A stretch of 64,000 nt of DNA from Actinoplanes italicus (GCF_003001815.1 NZ_PVMZ01000001.1:620001-684000), one strand, 5' to 3'; positions 37,747-46,041 are shown, counted from the first letter of the stretch. Program-made: numbers and translations. The notes: generated by a model not told the origin, from the letters alone.

Positions 37747-38030
37747 GTCCCTCCTCTCTCAGTGCTTCAGCCACTGGTCGAGAGGGTCCGCAAAGAAAAA
37801 GCAAAACGCCCCGGCGCAGAGGCACGGGGCGGATTTGAACACACGCGCACGGACGCGGTCTTAAATCACGATCCGTTCTCCCCTGCACGGGTCGCCCGCT
37901 TTCAGCGGGACCTTCGGCCGCGGCATTCGTCGTGAGGACGATTGCTGCGGCGACCAGCGGTCTATGGGTGGAACTTCGAGATGCCAGCGTACGCGGACAA
38001 GCTGTCGAAGCCAAATCGGCCCCGTCTCGT
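37747..38030 (-). promoter_or_regulatory. rplJ (L10) leader with attenuator
   Basis: About 280 nt of non-coding DNA. L10 represses its own mRNA in many bacteria through a leader fold. Here the leader ends in a hairpin plus T-tract listed separately. A weak promoter (CTGGCA, 17 bases, TAGACC on the minus strand, about 37970) is possible. Confidence 0.5.
37789..37831 (-). terminator. Intrinsic terminator (attenuator) in the rplJ leader
   Basis: On the minus strand CGCCCCG pairs with CGGGGCG across an 11-base loop and is followed at once by TTTTGCTTTTTC. It is one of the few hairpins in this window with a classical T-tract. It lies 43 bases before rplJ, where termination would silence the operon. 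Confidence 0.7.
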
Positions 38031-38043
38031 CCGTTCCGCGTGG

Positions 38044-38742
38044 TCAGGCCCGCCCTCGGCGCAGGCGGGCGTAAACGGTCAGGACCACCGCGCACCACAG
38101 CACCGTCCACGCGGTGAGCAGTGCCAATGTGCCCGTCGTCGGTGCCGTCCGTCCGCCCAGCGCACGGGCCGTCGCCATCACCGGCGGCACCAGCCACGGC
38201 GCGATCGAGCCGCTTAGCCCGAACACGATCGCCAGGATGGATCCGCTCACCAGGACCGTCAGCCCGGGCAGTATCCGGCGGGTCACCACGCGGGCGGCCA
38301 CGGCGCCGAGAGCGACGGCGGCGAGCGCCGACAGGATGTGGGCAAGAACACCGAGGAGCACTCCGGCGGCCAGGCTCGGTGCCGGTGAACCGGGCTCCGG
38401 CGCCTCGATCGCGCGGAACAGCCAGGGTGTCAGCATCGCCGCCACGCAGACCGCGGCCGCGACGACGATGGCCGCGAGCAGGCCGGCGACGGCCTCGCGG
38501 ACCGGGCCGACAGCCAGGCGCGCCAGCCTGCGCTGGGCGTCGGGCTCGGTGTCCAGCAGCAGCTTCGTCAGCCAGGCCAGGATCGGGAAGAGGCAGACGG
38601 CGGAGTACCCGTAGGCGGACGAGGCCGAGGAACGGCCGCCGCCGTAGATGACGGACAGCACCGCCATCAACGTGATCAGCGGGGCGACGGCACGGCCGCC
38701 GCGCACGAAGCCGGTCAGGCGCATACGGATCAGCGCGATCAA
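38044..38742 (-). CDS. ABC transporter permease
   Basis: A 232-residue membrane protein with six predicted transmembrane helices and charged loops (DTEPDAQRRLARLA between helices 2 and 3). It overlaps the ATPase gene by four bases, so the two make an ABC-2-like exporter. The substrate is unknown. The pair is inserted between rplA and rplJ, genes that are neighbours in many bacteria. Confidence 0.8.
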   Translation of the reverse strand: MIALIRMRLTGFVRGGRAVAPLITLMAVLSVIYGGGRSSASSAYGYSAVCLFPILAWLTKLLLDTEPDAQRRLARLAVGPVREAVAGLLAAIVVAAAVCVAAMLTPWLFRAIEAPEPGSPAPSLAAGVLLGVLAHILSALAAVALGAVAARVVTRRILPGLTVLVSGSILAIVFGLSGSIAPWLVPPVMATARALGGRTAPTTGTLALLTAWTVLWCAVVLTVYARLRRGRA

Positions 38743-39617
38743 AACCCCTCCCCCTTCTCGGGTACGCGAGACGCGCTCTCTGCCAGGGCGGCGCGCTCCT
38801 CCCGTACCGCATCGGGCTGGGGCTCCCGGACCCCGGTGACACGGTGACCGGCCGCACGCAGCCGGTCCACCGCGGCGGCCGCCTCATGCCGCCGCACCGC
38901 CACCTCGATCACCACCTCGTCCTCGCCGGTCCCGCTTCCGGCGCCAGCCTCTCCCCCGGTGATGGAGGACGGCGGATCCGCCGGGAAGGTATGCCGGGCG
39001 TCCGTGGCCTGATCGGGCGCGGAGGCGTGCAGGGTGCCGCCGGCGACCGTCCAGTGCAGCGCGCCGGGCAGGTTGGCGATCTCGCCACGATGGTCGCTGA
39101 CCAGGACCGCTCCCCCGGCGGCGGTCACCTCGGCGACGATCTGCGGGATCAGGACCCGGGACGAGGCGTCGAGGCCCTCCCACGGCTCGTCGAGGACCAG
39201 CAGACCGGGTGGGGTTAGCAGCGCCTGGGCGAGGCCGACCTTCTGCGCCGTGCCCTTGGAGAGCTCCGGGAGCGGGGTGTCCGCGTGCCCGGTCAGGCCC
39301 AGTCGTTCGATCCAGGGATCGGCGGCGCCGGCGGGCAGGCCGCGGATCTCGGCCATCGAGCGCAGGTAGCCCAGTGTGGTGAACGGCTGGGTCGCCGGGA
39401 AGCGCTCCGGAACCCAGCCGAGGACAGCCGGGCGGTCACGGATCGCACCCTCGGTCGGCCTGAGCACGCCCGCTGCCAGCTGGAGCAGCGTGGACTTACC
39501 GGCTCCGTTACGGCCCAGCACCACGATCGTGCGGCCGGGCTCGACGGTGGCGTCGACGTCGTGCAGCGTCCAGGGAGCGCGACGGGCGTACCGGAACCGG
39601 ACCTTGTCGAAACGCAC
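38739..39617 (-). CDS. ABC transporter ATP-binding protein
   Basis: One ABC domain: Walker A GRNGAGKST, Q-loop region WVPERF, signature ELSKGTAQKVGLAQAL (LSKGT instead of LSGGQ, as in many ABC-2 exporters), Walker B LLVLDEPWEGLD and the switch segment VLVSDHRGE. The C-terminal 90 residues are Ala/Glu/Gly-rich and probably partly disordered. The GTG start at MRFDKVRF is preferred over GTG eight codons earlier. Confidence 0.85.
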   Translation of the reverse strand: MRFDKVRFRYARRAPWTLHDVDATVEPGRTIVVLGRNGAGKSTLLQLAAGVLRPTEGAIRDRPAVLGWVPERFPATQPFTTLGYLRSMAEIRGLPAGAADPWIERLGLTGHADTPLPELSKGTAQKVGLAQALLTPPGLLVLDEPWEGLDASSRVLIPQIVAEVTAAGGAVLVSDHRGEIANLPGALHWTVAGGTLHASAPDQATDARHTFPADPPSSITGGEAGAGSGTGEDEVVIEVAVRRHEAAAAVDRLRAAGHRVTGVREPQPDAVREERAALAESASRVPEKGEGF

Positions 39618-39665
39618 GGCCGACAGCCTGCCACAGACCACGGCCGCGACACAGGCCCGGAAATG

Positions 39666-39703
39666 CGACGAGCCCCCGGGGAGAGATCCCCGGGGGCTCG
39701 TCG
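39666..39703 (-). terminator. Terminator after rplA
   Basis: A perfect 16-bp stem (CGACGAGCCCCCGGGG and its complement) with a six-base loop, beginning ten bases after the rplA stop codon. Confidence 0.8.
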
Positions 39704-39712
39704 GACGCTATG

Positions 39713-40429
39713 TCAGGCGCCGGCCTCGCCGCGCAGGTTCTTCTGCACGTTCGGGTCGATCTGGATGCCGGGGCCCATCGTGGTGGCGACGGTGACCTTC
39801 TTCAGGTACTTGCCCTTGGCCGCCGACGGCTTGGCACGAAGGATCTCGTCCAGCACGGCGGCGTAGTTGTCGATCAGCTGCTCCGGGCCGAAGGACGCCT
39901 TGCCGATGATCACGTGGAGGTTGGAGTGCTTGTCCACGCGGAAGGTGATCTTGCCACCCTTGATCTCGTTGACGGCCTTGGTCACGTCCATGGTGACGGT
40001 GCCGGTCTTCGGGTTCGGCATGAGGCCACGCGGGCCGAGGATCCGGGCGATCCGGCCGATCTTGGCCATCTGGTCCGGCGTCGCGATCGCGGCGTCGAAG
40101 TCCAGCCAGCCACCCTGGATCCGGGCGACGAGCTCGTCGGTGCCCACCTCGTCGGCGCCGGCCGCGACGGCCTCCTCAGCCTTCGCACCCTGGGCGAACA
40201 CGATGACGCGGGCGGTCTTACCGGTGCCGTGCGGCAGGTTGACCGTGCCACGGACCATCTGGTCGGCCTTACGGGGGTCGACACCGAGACGCATCGCGAC
40301 CTCGACGGTGGCGTCGAACTTGACCGGGCTGGTCTCCTTGACCAGGGCGATCGCGTCCTTCGGCTCGTAGAGCTTCGCGATGTCGATCTTCTCGACGGCG
40401 GCGCGGTACGCCTTGCTGCGCTGTGCCAT
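39713..40429 (-). CDS. rplA: 50S ribosomal protein L1
   Basis: L1-stalk protein that moves deacylated tRNA out of the E site, and the translational repressor of its own operon. Contains [20 protein letters not shown] and the signature [15 protein letters not shown]. Length 238. It follows nusG directly; rplK, which normally lies between them, is absent. Confidence 0.97.
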   Translation of the reverse strand: MAQRSKAYRAAVEKIDIAKLYEPKDAIALVKETSPVKFDATVEVAMRLGVDPRKADQMVRGTVNLPHGTGKTARVIVFAQGAKAEEAVAAGADEVGTDELVARIQGGWLDFDAAIATPDQMAKIGRIARILGPRGLMPNPKTGTVTMDVTKAVNEIKGGKITFRVDKHSNLHVIIGKASFGPEQLIDNYAAVLDEILRAKPSAAKGKYLKKVTVATTMGPGIQIDPNVQKNLRGEAGA

Positions 40430-40443
40430 TTCTCTTTACTCCT

Positions 40444-40495
40444 GTGGTAGCTGGCGGGGCCGCCCTGTGCGCTTCGAGCGCGAGGCCCCTCCCAC
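40444..40495 (-). promoter_or_regulatory. L1-binding leader fold upstream of rplA
   Basis: On the minus strand the segment begins GTGGGAGGGGCC and ends GGCCCCGCCAGCTACCAC, with an inner GCGC-loop-GCGC hairpin. GTGG/CCAC and GGGGCC/GGCCCC stems with an asymmetric internal loop copy the form of the L1 site in 23S rRNA (GUGGGAGG and UACCAC) and of known L1 mRNA targets. The rplA ribosome site lies a few bases downstream, so bound L1 could block it. Confidence 0.65.
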
Positions 40496-40497
40496 TG

Positions 40498-40519
40498 ATA
40501 TCGCCGGGGTCCCGGCGAT
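40498..40519 (-). terminator. Hairpin at the end of nusG
   Basis: ATCGCCGGG and its complement around two to four bases, starting at the nusG stop codon. Without a T-tract; may pause or partly terminate. Confidence 0.4.
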
Positions 40520-41229
40520 CAGATCTTGGTGACCTGGTTGAAGTTGAGCTCGACCGGCGTCTCCCGGCCGAAGATCGACACCAGGACCTTGAGCTTCTGC
40601 TGGTCGGCGTTGATCTCGCTGATCGAGGCCGGCAGCGACGCGAACGCGCCGTCGGTGACCGTGACCGAGTCGCCCACCTCGAAGTCGAGCACCTTGATCT
40701 CGGGCTTCGACTTCTTCTCCTCGGCCTGCACGGCCGGGGCGAGCCACTTCAGCACCTCGTCGAGGGAGAGCGGCGCCGGCCGGTCGACCCGGTCGGTGGC
40801 GCCCACGAAACCGGTCACGCCGGGCGTGTTGCGCACGCAGGAGTAGGACTCCGGGGTCAGATCCATCCGGACGAGGATGTAACCGGGGAAGACCTTGGCC
40901 TGCACCTGGTTGCGCTTGCCGTTCTTGACCTCGACCTCTTCGCGGGTCGGCACCTCGACCTGGAAGATGAACTCCTCCATGTCGAGGCTCGTGATCCGGG
41001 TCTCGAGGTTGGTCTTGACCTTGTTCTCGTAACCCGCGTAGGAGTGCACCACGTACCAGTCGCCGGGCGCGTACCGCAGCTTCTGCCGCAGCTCCTTGAC
41101 GGGGTCGTAGTCCTCGTCAGCCTCGGGCGCCTGGGCCACGGCCAGAACGGCCGCCTCTACCGACTCGTCGGTGTCCAGCGACGACTGCTCGTCAGCAGAC
41201 TGCGCGGTCTCGTCGTCGTACTCAGGCAC
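40519..41229 (-). CDS. nusG: Transcription termination/antitermination protein NusG
   Basis: Couples RNA polymerase to Rho and to the ribosome. An acidic N-terminal extension of about 55 residues precedes the NGN domain ([19 protein letters not shown]), and the C-terminal KOW domain ([19 protein letters not shown]) is intact. Length 236. It lies 62 bp after secE. Confidence 0.96.
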   Translation of the reverse strand: MPEYDDETAQSADEQSSLDTDESVEAAVLAVAQAPEADEDYDPVKELRQKLRYAPGDWYVVHSYAGYENKVKTNLETRITSLDMEEFIFQVEVPTREEVEVKNGKRNQVQAKVFPGYILVRMDLTPESYSCVRNTPGVTGFVGATDRVDRPAPLSLDEVLKWLAPAVQAEEKKSKPEIKVLDFEVGDSVTVTDGAFASLPASISEINADQQKLKVLVSIFGRETPVELNFNQVTKI

Positions 41230-41291
41230 GCTCGCTCACTTCCAAATAAAGTCTCTTCGGTTCGGGACGCCGGGCCTCAGCCGCGCGGGAC

Positions 41292-41657
41292 TCAGCCCAG
41301 CGCCCAGAGGATCGCCTTACCGAATCCGTAGTCCAGACCGGCCACCAGAGACGTCATGATCACCACGAAGACGATGACAACGCCGGTGTAGGTCAGGAGC
41401 TCCTTGCGTGTCGGCCAGATGACCTTGCGGAGCTCACTGGTGACCTCACGGAAGAAGCCGCCGATCCGGCCGAGCGGACCGCGGCCGGACTTGCGAGGCC
41501 TGGGGCTCTCGTCCTTGGTGCGCTCCGCAAGGGCGGTCCCGCCGCCGGCACCCACCCGCGCGTCGTCGTCATCCGGAACGTCGTCACCGGCGGCAGCGTC
41601 GGCGAGCAGCTCGTCGTCGCCCGGGACGTCGTCACCGGGCCGGTCCTTCTCGGCCAC
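41292..41657 (-). CDS. secE: Preprotein translocase subunit SecE
   Basis: Clamp subunit of the Sec channel: one transmembrane helix at about 90-110 (VVIVFVVIMTSLVAGL) after the amphipathic REVTSELRKVIWPTRKE segment. The first 60 residues are an acidic, disordered extension seen in actinobacteria. The start is GTG. Co-transcribed after tRNA-Trp. Confidence 0.95.
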   Translation of the reverse strand: MAEKDRPGDDVPGDDELLADAAAGDDVPDDDDARVGAGGGTALAERTKDESPRPRKSGRGPLGRIGGFFREVTSELRKVIWPTRKELLTYTGVVIVFVVIMTSLVAGLDYGFGKAILWALG

Positions 41658-41767
41658 TTCGCCCTACTTCCGTCGTCGGTGGTTCTCCGATGTTCCTTTT
41701 CAGAACCCGACCGGAAGCGGAAGCTGTGCGGACCGCGCACCGGCCGGGCACGTCGAGGAGGGTTGCG

Positions 41768-41840
<73 letters not shown>

Positions 41841-41885
41841 TTGCGGGAACTGTCGCCTCGCGACTTCAGTGCCCCACGGCGCACC

Positions 41886-41915
41886 AGTGTACGGGTACGC
41901 CCGGCGTTATCCCAA
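41886..41915 (-). promoter_or_regulatory. Promoter of tRNA-Trp-secE-nusG
   Basis: Minus strand TTGGGA, 18 bases, TACACT, placing the start about 38 nt before the tRNA. Confidence 0.5.
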
Positions 41916-41922
41916 CCCGGGC

Positions 41923-42318
41923 CTACCGCTTCCTGACAAGCGCCTGCGCCATGGACAGTACCTTGTCCCCGTTGCATGTCGCAGTCAGGCTCAGCCGAGT
42001 GTGCCCCTCCTCGGTGACCTCCTTGACCGCCGCGGTCACCACCACCTCGGTGCCCTCGTCGGTGTCGGGCACCGGAACGGGGCGGCTGAACCGCACGCTG
42101 AACTCGACCACGGCGTCCGCGGCACCGGCCCACGCGGTGACCGCGCGGCCCACCAGAGCCATCGTGTACATGCCGTGTGCGATGACGCCGGGCAGGCCGA
42201 CGGCGTTCGCGGTGCGCTCACTCCAGTGGATCGGGTTGAAGTCGCCCGAGGCGCCCGCGTAGCGGACCAGGTCGGCCCGCGTCACCCGGAAGGTCTGCGG
42301 CTCCAGCTGTGCGGTCAT
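41923..42318 (-). CDS. HadB-like MaoC-domain (R)-hydratase/dehydratase
   Basis: Single hot-dog domain with the hydratase motif: catalytic Asp26 and His31 in SGDFNPIHW. Homologous to mycobacterial HadB, the catalytic half of the FAS-II 3-hydroxyacyl-ACP dehydratase. It overlaps the hadA-like gene by one base, so a heterodimer is likely. No hadC follows. In a non-mycolate organism the substrate is unknown, possibly a fatty acid or polyketide intermediate. Confidence 0.88.
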   Translation of the reverse strand: MTAQLEPQTFRVTRADLVRYAGASGDFNPIHWSERTANAVGLPGVIAHGMYTMALVGRAVTAWAGAADAVVEFSVRFSRPVPVPDTDEGTEVVVTAAVKEVTEEGHTRLSLTATCNGDKVLSMAQALVRKR

Positions 42319-42764
42319 CAGCCCTCTCCTCGCACGACGAGTTTCGACCAGACGGTCACGACCGGCTCGCCGGCCTCGGTGGTGACGTCGGTGCGGGTGG
42401 TGAGGAAGTCGTGCCCGCCCCGGCTGGTGATGTCCTCGACCGTGTTGACACAGACCAGCGCGTCGCCGGCGACCACCGGACGGGTGTAGGCGAACCGCTG
42501 GTCGCCGTGGACCACCCGGCTGTAGTCGACCCCCAGCGCGGGGTCGGCGACGACCTCACGGCTGGCCGGCATCGTGATCGCGACCGGGAAGGTGGGCGGG
42601 GCCACCACATCGGTGTATCCGAGGGCCCGGGCGGCTTCGGGATCGTGGTACTCAGCGTCGGTGGCGCCGATCGCCCGGGCGAACTCCCGGATCTTCTCGC
42701 GGCCGACCAGGTAGGGCTCGGTGGGCGGCCAGCTGCGGCCGACGAAGGACTGGTCAAGAGGCAT
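42318..42764 (-). CDS. HadA-like FAS1-type dehydratase subunit
   Basis: Partner of the HadB-like protein: a hot-dog domain of the MaoC N-terminal type with the YLVGREKIREFARAIG opening and VHGDQRFAYTRPVVAGD core, but without the Asp-His catalytic pair, as in mycobacterial HadA. About 148 residues. The ATG start MPLDQSF is chosen by comparison; a GTG two codons earlier is possible. No clear ribosome site. Confidence 0.87.
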   Translation of the reverse strand: MPLDQSFVGRSWPPTEPYLVGREKIREFARAIGATDAEYHDPEAARALGYTDVVAPPTFPVAITMPASREVVADPALGVDYSRVVHGDQRFAYTRPVVAGDALVCVNTVEDITSRGGHDFLTTRTDVTTEAGEPVVTVWSKLVVRGEG

Positions 42765-42842
42765 GTCCACAAACTACCGGTCCGGGCCGCCGCAGTAATA
42801 GCACTATCAGTGCAGAAATATTTCCGCGTGTGTGGAGACGGC

Positions 42843-42873
42843 AAAACGCCGCCCGGATGCCGGGCGGCGTTTT
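42843..42873. terminator. Bidirectional terminator after rpmG
   Basis: A perfect 14-bp inverted repeat, AAAACGCCGCCCGG with its complement, around a three-base loop. A-tract and T-tract on the two sides make it work in either direction. It stands between the rpmG stop and the hadA-like gene. Confidence 0.88.
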
Positions 42874-42895
42874 GAGGAGCTTGTGTTACGAGAGC

Positions 42896-43063
42896 TCAGC
42901 GCGTCTCGCGGTGCAGGGTGTGCTTCCCGTCGCGCGGGCAGAACTTCTTCAGCTCAACGCGGTCGGGGTCGTTACGCCGGTTCTTCTTGGTGATGTAGTT
43001 CCGGTCCTTGCACTCCGTGCACGCCAAAGTGATCTTCGGACGGACGTCGGTCGCCTTGGCCAC
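42896..43063 (-). CDS. rpmG: 50S ribosomal protein L33
   Basis: A 55-residue protein that starts [18 protein letters not shown] and contains [12 protein letters not shown]. The first zinc pair Cys15-Cys18 is present, but the second pair reads CPRD: Cys42 is kept and the fourth ligand position (45) is Asp. This is between the zinc-binding and zinc-free classes. GTG start. Follows tRNA-Met by 108 bp. Confidence 0.94.
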   Translation of the reverse strand: MAKATDVRPKITLACTECKDRNYITKKNRRNDPDRVELKKFCPRDGKHTLHRETR

Positions 43064-43170
43064 GGCGGGGTGCCTTCCTGCTAACGGTTTCTATCTGACG
43101 ACGAACCAGCGTAGACGCTCGGTCCGCCGCTTCGCAAAGTGGGCCCCGGGTGAGGTCCACAGGAAAGAAG

Positions 43171-43243
43171 TAGCGGTGGCCGGACTTGAACCGGCGACAC
43201 AGCGATTATGAGCCGCTTGCTCTGCCATCTGAGCTACACCGCC
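43171..43243 (-). tRNA. tRNA-Met (CAT)
   Basis: A 73-nt cloverleaf with acceptor GGCGGTG/CACCGCT (one G-T pair), anticodon loop CTCATAA and T-arm GGTTCAAGTCC. The first acceptor pair G-T and D-arm TAGCTCAGATGGCAGAGC indicate an elongator type. Confidence 0.95.
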
Positions 43244-43291
43244 GAGCCAGGTTTACTGTCCAGCGCCAGGCAGGCGGAACGAACCCGGTAG

Positions 43292-43364
43292 AGCCCCCTT
43301 ACGGAATCGAACCGTAGACCTTCTCCTTACCATGGAGACGCTCTGCCGACTGAGCTAAGGGGGC
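43292..43364 (-). tRNA. tRNA-Thr (GGT)
   Basis: A 73-nt cloverleaf with acceptor GCCCCCT/AGGGGGC, anticodon stem TCTCC/GGAGA, loop ATGGTAA (GGT) and T-arm GGTTCGATTCC. First in the tRNA-Thr, tRNA-Met, rpmG unit. Confidence 0.96.
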
Positions 43365-43397
43365 TTGCTTGCGATCACTCGCTCGCTTGCAGGAGTA

Positions 43398-43426
43398 AGA
43401 CTACACGGCCCCTGACCGGGGGTGAA
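43398..43426 (-). promoter_or_regulatory. Promoter of the tRNA-Thr/tRNA-Met/rpmG unit
   Basis: Minus strand TTCACC, 17 bases, TAGTCT; predicted start about 27 nt before tRNA-Thr. Confidence 0.6.
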
Positions 43427-43457
43427 ATCAGTACCCCCCTTCCCGGAGAATCCCAGG

Positions 43458-45986
43458 TCAGATCACGGCTCGGAGCCGGCGGATCTCTCCGGTGGGAGTG
43501 GATTCGGGCTCGGTCTGAGCGCTCAGCCAGGCCTCCAGACGCTCGTACGGCAACGGCCGGCTGAACAGGTAACCCTGGCCCAGCTCGCAGCCCATCTCCT
43601 CGAGCAGCTCCAGCGTGAGTTCGCTCTCCACACCCTCGGCCACGACCGTGAGCCCGAACTCACGGGAGAGCCCGATCACGGCTCGGACGATCGCGAGATC
43701 ACCGGAGTCGGTCGCCATGCCCTGCACGAAGCTGTCGTCGATCTTGACCTCGTGCACCGGCCACTGCCGCAGATAGGCCAGTGAGGAGGCGCCGGTGCCG
43801 AAGTCGTCGACGCTCAGGCGGACACCCAGATCACGCAGCCGGTAGAGCGACGGCAGGACCCGTTCGATGTCACTGAGCATGCCGGGCTCGGAGATCTCGA
43901 AGGTGACCAGGCCGGGATCGACACCGTGCTCGTCGAGGAGCTCCCGGACCAGTTCGGGGAAGCGGGAGTCGAGCAGGATCCGCGCCGACAGGTTCACCGC
44001 GATGGCGAACGGCCGGTCGGCGTCGGCCCAGGCCCGGCAGCGGCGCAGGCCCGCCACCAGCACCGACTCGGTGAGCTGGGCCAGCTGGCCGGTGTGCTCG
44101 GCGACCGCCACGAAGTCCTCCGGGGCGACCTCGCCGTGCGCCGGGTGCACCCAGCGGGCCAGGCACTCGACGCCGACCACGTGCCGGTCGGCGAGCGTCA
44201 CCTTGGGCTGGAAGTAGACCTCCAGCTGGTCGTTCTCGAGGGCCCGGCGCAGGTCGGCGGCGATGCCCAGGCGGCGGACCGCACGCGACTCCAGGGCCGG
44301 GTGGAAGGGCTGGACGCCGTACGGCAGGACCTTGGCGGCGTTGGCGGCCAGCTCGGCCCGCTGCAGCAGGGTCTCCGGGTCACCGCCGTGGTCGGGGTAG
44401 ACCGAGACGCCGACGGCGGTGTTCACGTCCAGCGTCAGGGAACCCACCGCCATCGGGCCGCGCAACCGCTCTCTCATCCGGGTCGCGATCTCGATGGTGG
44501 CGTCGATGCTCGGCGCCCGCAGCGTGACCACGAACTCGTCGCCGCCGATCCGGCCGACCAGGGCGCCCGGGTCGGCGATGCCGCGGATCCGGTCGGCGGT
44601 CTCGACCAGCAGCTTGTCACCGGCCGCGTGGCCCATCGACTCGTTGACGTTGCGCTGGCCGTCGACGTCGAAGAGCATGATCGCGACGACCTCGTCCTCG
44701 GCGCGGACCGTCACCGACTCGGCCAGCGCGTCGACCACCCTGCGGCGGTTCGGCAGGCCGGTAAGCCGGTCGTGATAGGCGTCGTAGCGAAGCCGGTCGA
44801 CCAGGCGGGAGTTCTCCACCGCGACCGCGGCGTGCGCCGCGATCGTCTCGAGAACCTGGACGTCGGCCTCGCGGAAGGTGCGGTTGTCGCCGAGCCGGTT
44901 GGCCACCTCGAGTGTGCCGATGGTCGCCTGACCCGACCGCAGCGGTACGACGATCACGTCCTTGAGCTTGGCCGCTCGCAGACCGGATCGCAGATCCTGG
45001 GTAACGACGAAACGGCCGCCGACCGCGGTGGCGGCTTGCTTCTCCAGCGCATACGCCCGCACCTCTTCCGGTATCGGTGAGATGTCGAGCAGACCGCGGT
45101 GCTCGACCCGGGCGGTGAGCAGGACCTCCGGATGCCGGCCCTGCGGGGCGAGCCAGAGGGTCGCGTATTCGGACTGCATGAGCGACCGCACCCGGCCGAG
45201 CAGGACGTCGGGAAGGCCGCTGCGCCCGCCCTCGTCGCGCATCGCTTGCGTGAGTTCGTAGACGTCGGCCAGTGTCTTGTGCCTGCGGAAGAACTCCGCA
45301 TAGGAGCGCAGGATCATGACCAGGGCCGCGACCAGGATCGCCAGGAGCAGCGCGGTCCAGGCGGTGGCCTCCAGCGCGACCAGGAAGACCAGGCCGACCA
45401 CGATGTTGATACCGGTGACGACCAGTGCCGACAGTCCGGCGCGCAGCGCGTCACGGCCGGTCCGCAGACCCTGAACGAGACTGAGCACGCCGACCAGGCT
45501 GAGAAGCTCGACGACCGCCACGGTCGTGGCACCGAGCGCGAGAATTCCCCAGGTGCCCGGTCCGGCGCCCCGCACATCCGGCAGGGCGGCGATGACCAGC
45601 AGTGCCGCGCAGTTGGCGGCGGCCGATTTAGCGGTGTTGAAGCACATCTTCGCCGGCTGAGCCCGCAACCAGAGTTGCTGGGCCAGGATGGCGACGCCCA
45701 CCACCAGGACGACCATCACCGGCGGAAGATAGAAAAGCGCCAGTACCAGTGGGACGTCGGTGATCGCGACGGTGAAGGTACTGCGCCAGATGACGATATT
45801 GAAGAGATCGCGATAAGCGAGCAGGTATATGACCAGGAAGAGGAGTCCGGCCGGCCACTTCTTGTACCACTCGGGTTCGTCCAGCCAGAACGAGATCAGG
45901 CAGATGGTCGCAAAGACGGCCAGCGGGTTGGTGATAAGCCAGGCCCGCTGCGTGGTGGACCGCCTTACCAGGGGACGCATGACCAT
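43458..45986 (-). CDS. Membrane-bound GAF-GGDEF-EAL protein (cyclic-di-GMP turnover)
   Basis: An 842-residue protein. Residues 15-230 hold about seven transmembrane helices, 250-395 a GAF-like sensor, 400-560 a GGDEF domain and 575-830 an EAL domain. The GGDEF motif is intact near 477 (RIGGDEF), but the substrate-binding signature reads NVNES where NxxND is usual (Asp to Glu) and there is no RxxD inhibitory site. The EAL motif is ECL, with the catalytic Glu kept; VNLSA, DDFGTG, the Lys of VKIDDSF, AEGVES and GQGY are also present, so phosphodiesterase activity is plausible. Start near MVMRPLV. Confidence 0.92.
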   Translation of the reverse strand: MVMRPLVRRSTTQRAWLITNPLAVFATICLISFWLDEPEWYKKWPAGLLFLVIYLLAYRDLFNIVIWRSTFTVAITDVPLVLALFYLPPVMVVLVVGVAILAQQLWLRAQPAKMCFNTAKSAAANCAALLVIAALPDVRGAGPGTWGILALGATTVAVVELLSLVGVLSLVQGLRTGRDALRAGLSALVVTGINIVVGLVFLVALEATAWTALLLAILVAALVMILRSYAEFFRRHKTLADVYELTQAMRDEGGRSGLPDVLLGRVRSLMQSEYATLWLAPQGRHPEVLLTARVEHRGLLDISPIPEEVRAYALEKQAATAVGGRFVVTQDLRSGLRAAKLKDVIVVPLRSGQATIGTLEVANRLGDNRTFREADVQVLETIAAHAAVAVENSRLVDRLRYDAYHDRLTGLPNRRRVVDALAESVTVRAEDEVVAIMLFDVDGQRNVNESMGHAAGDKLLVETADRIRGIADPGALVGRIGGDEFVVTLRAPSIDATIEIATRMRERLRGPMAVGSLTLDVNTAVGVSVYPDHGGDPETLLQRAELAANAAKVLPYGVQPFHPALESRAVRRLGIAADLRRALENDQLEVYFQPKVTLADRHVVGVECLARWVHPAHGEVAPEDFVAVAEHTGQLAQLTESVLVAGLRRCRAWADADRPFAIAVNLSARILLDSRFPELVRELLDEHGVDPGLVTFEISEPGMLSDIERVLPSLYRLRDLGVRLSVDDFGTGASSLAYLRQWPVHEVKIDDSFVQGMATDSGDLAIVRAVIGLSREFGLTVVAEGVESELTLELLEEMGCELGQGYLFSRPLPYERLEAWLSAQTEPESTPTGEIRRLRAVI

Positions 45987-46041
45987 CGAGCTCCCTCTTC
46001 AGCCTGCAGGGTCCGCCTGGCGCGTCAGCACAACCCAGGAA

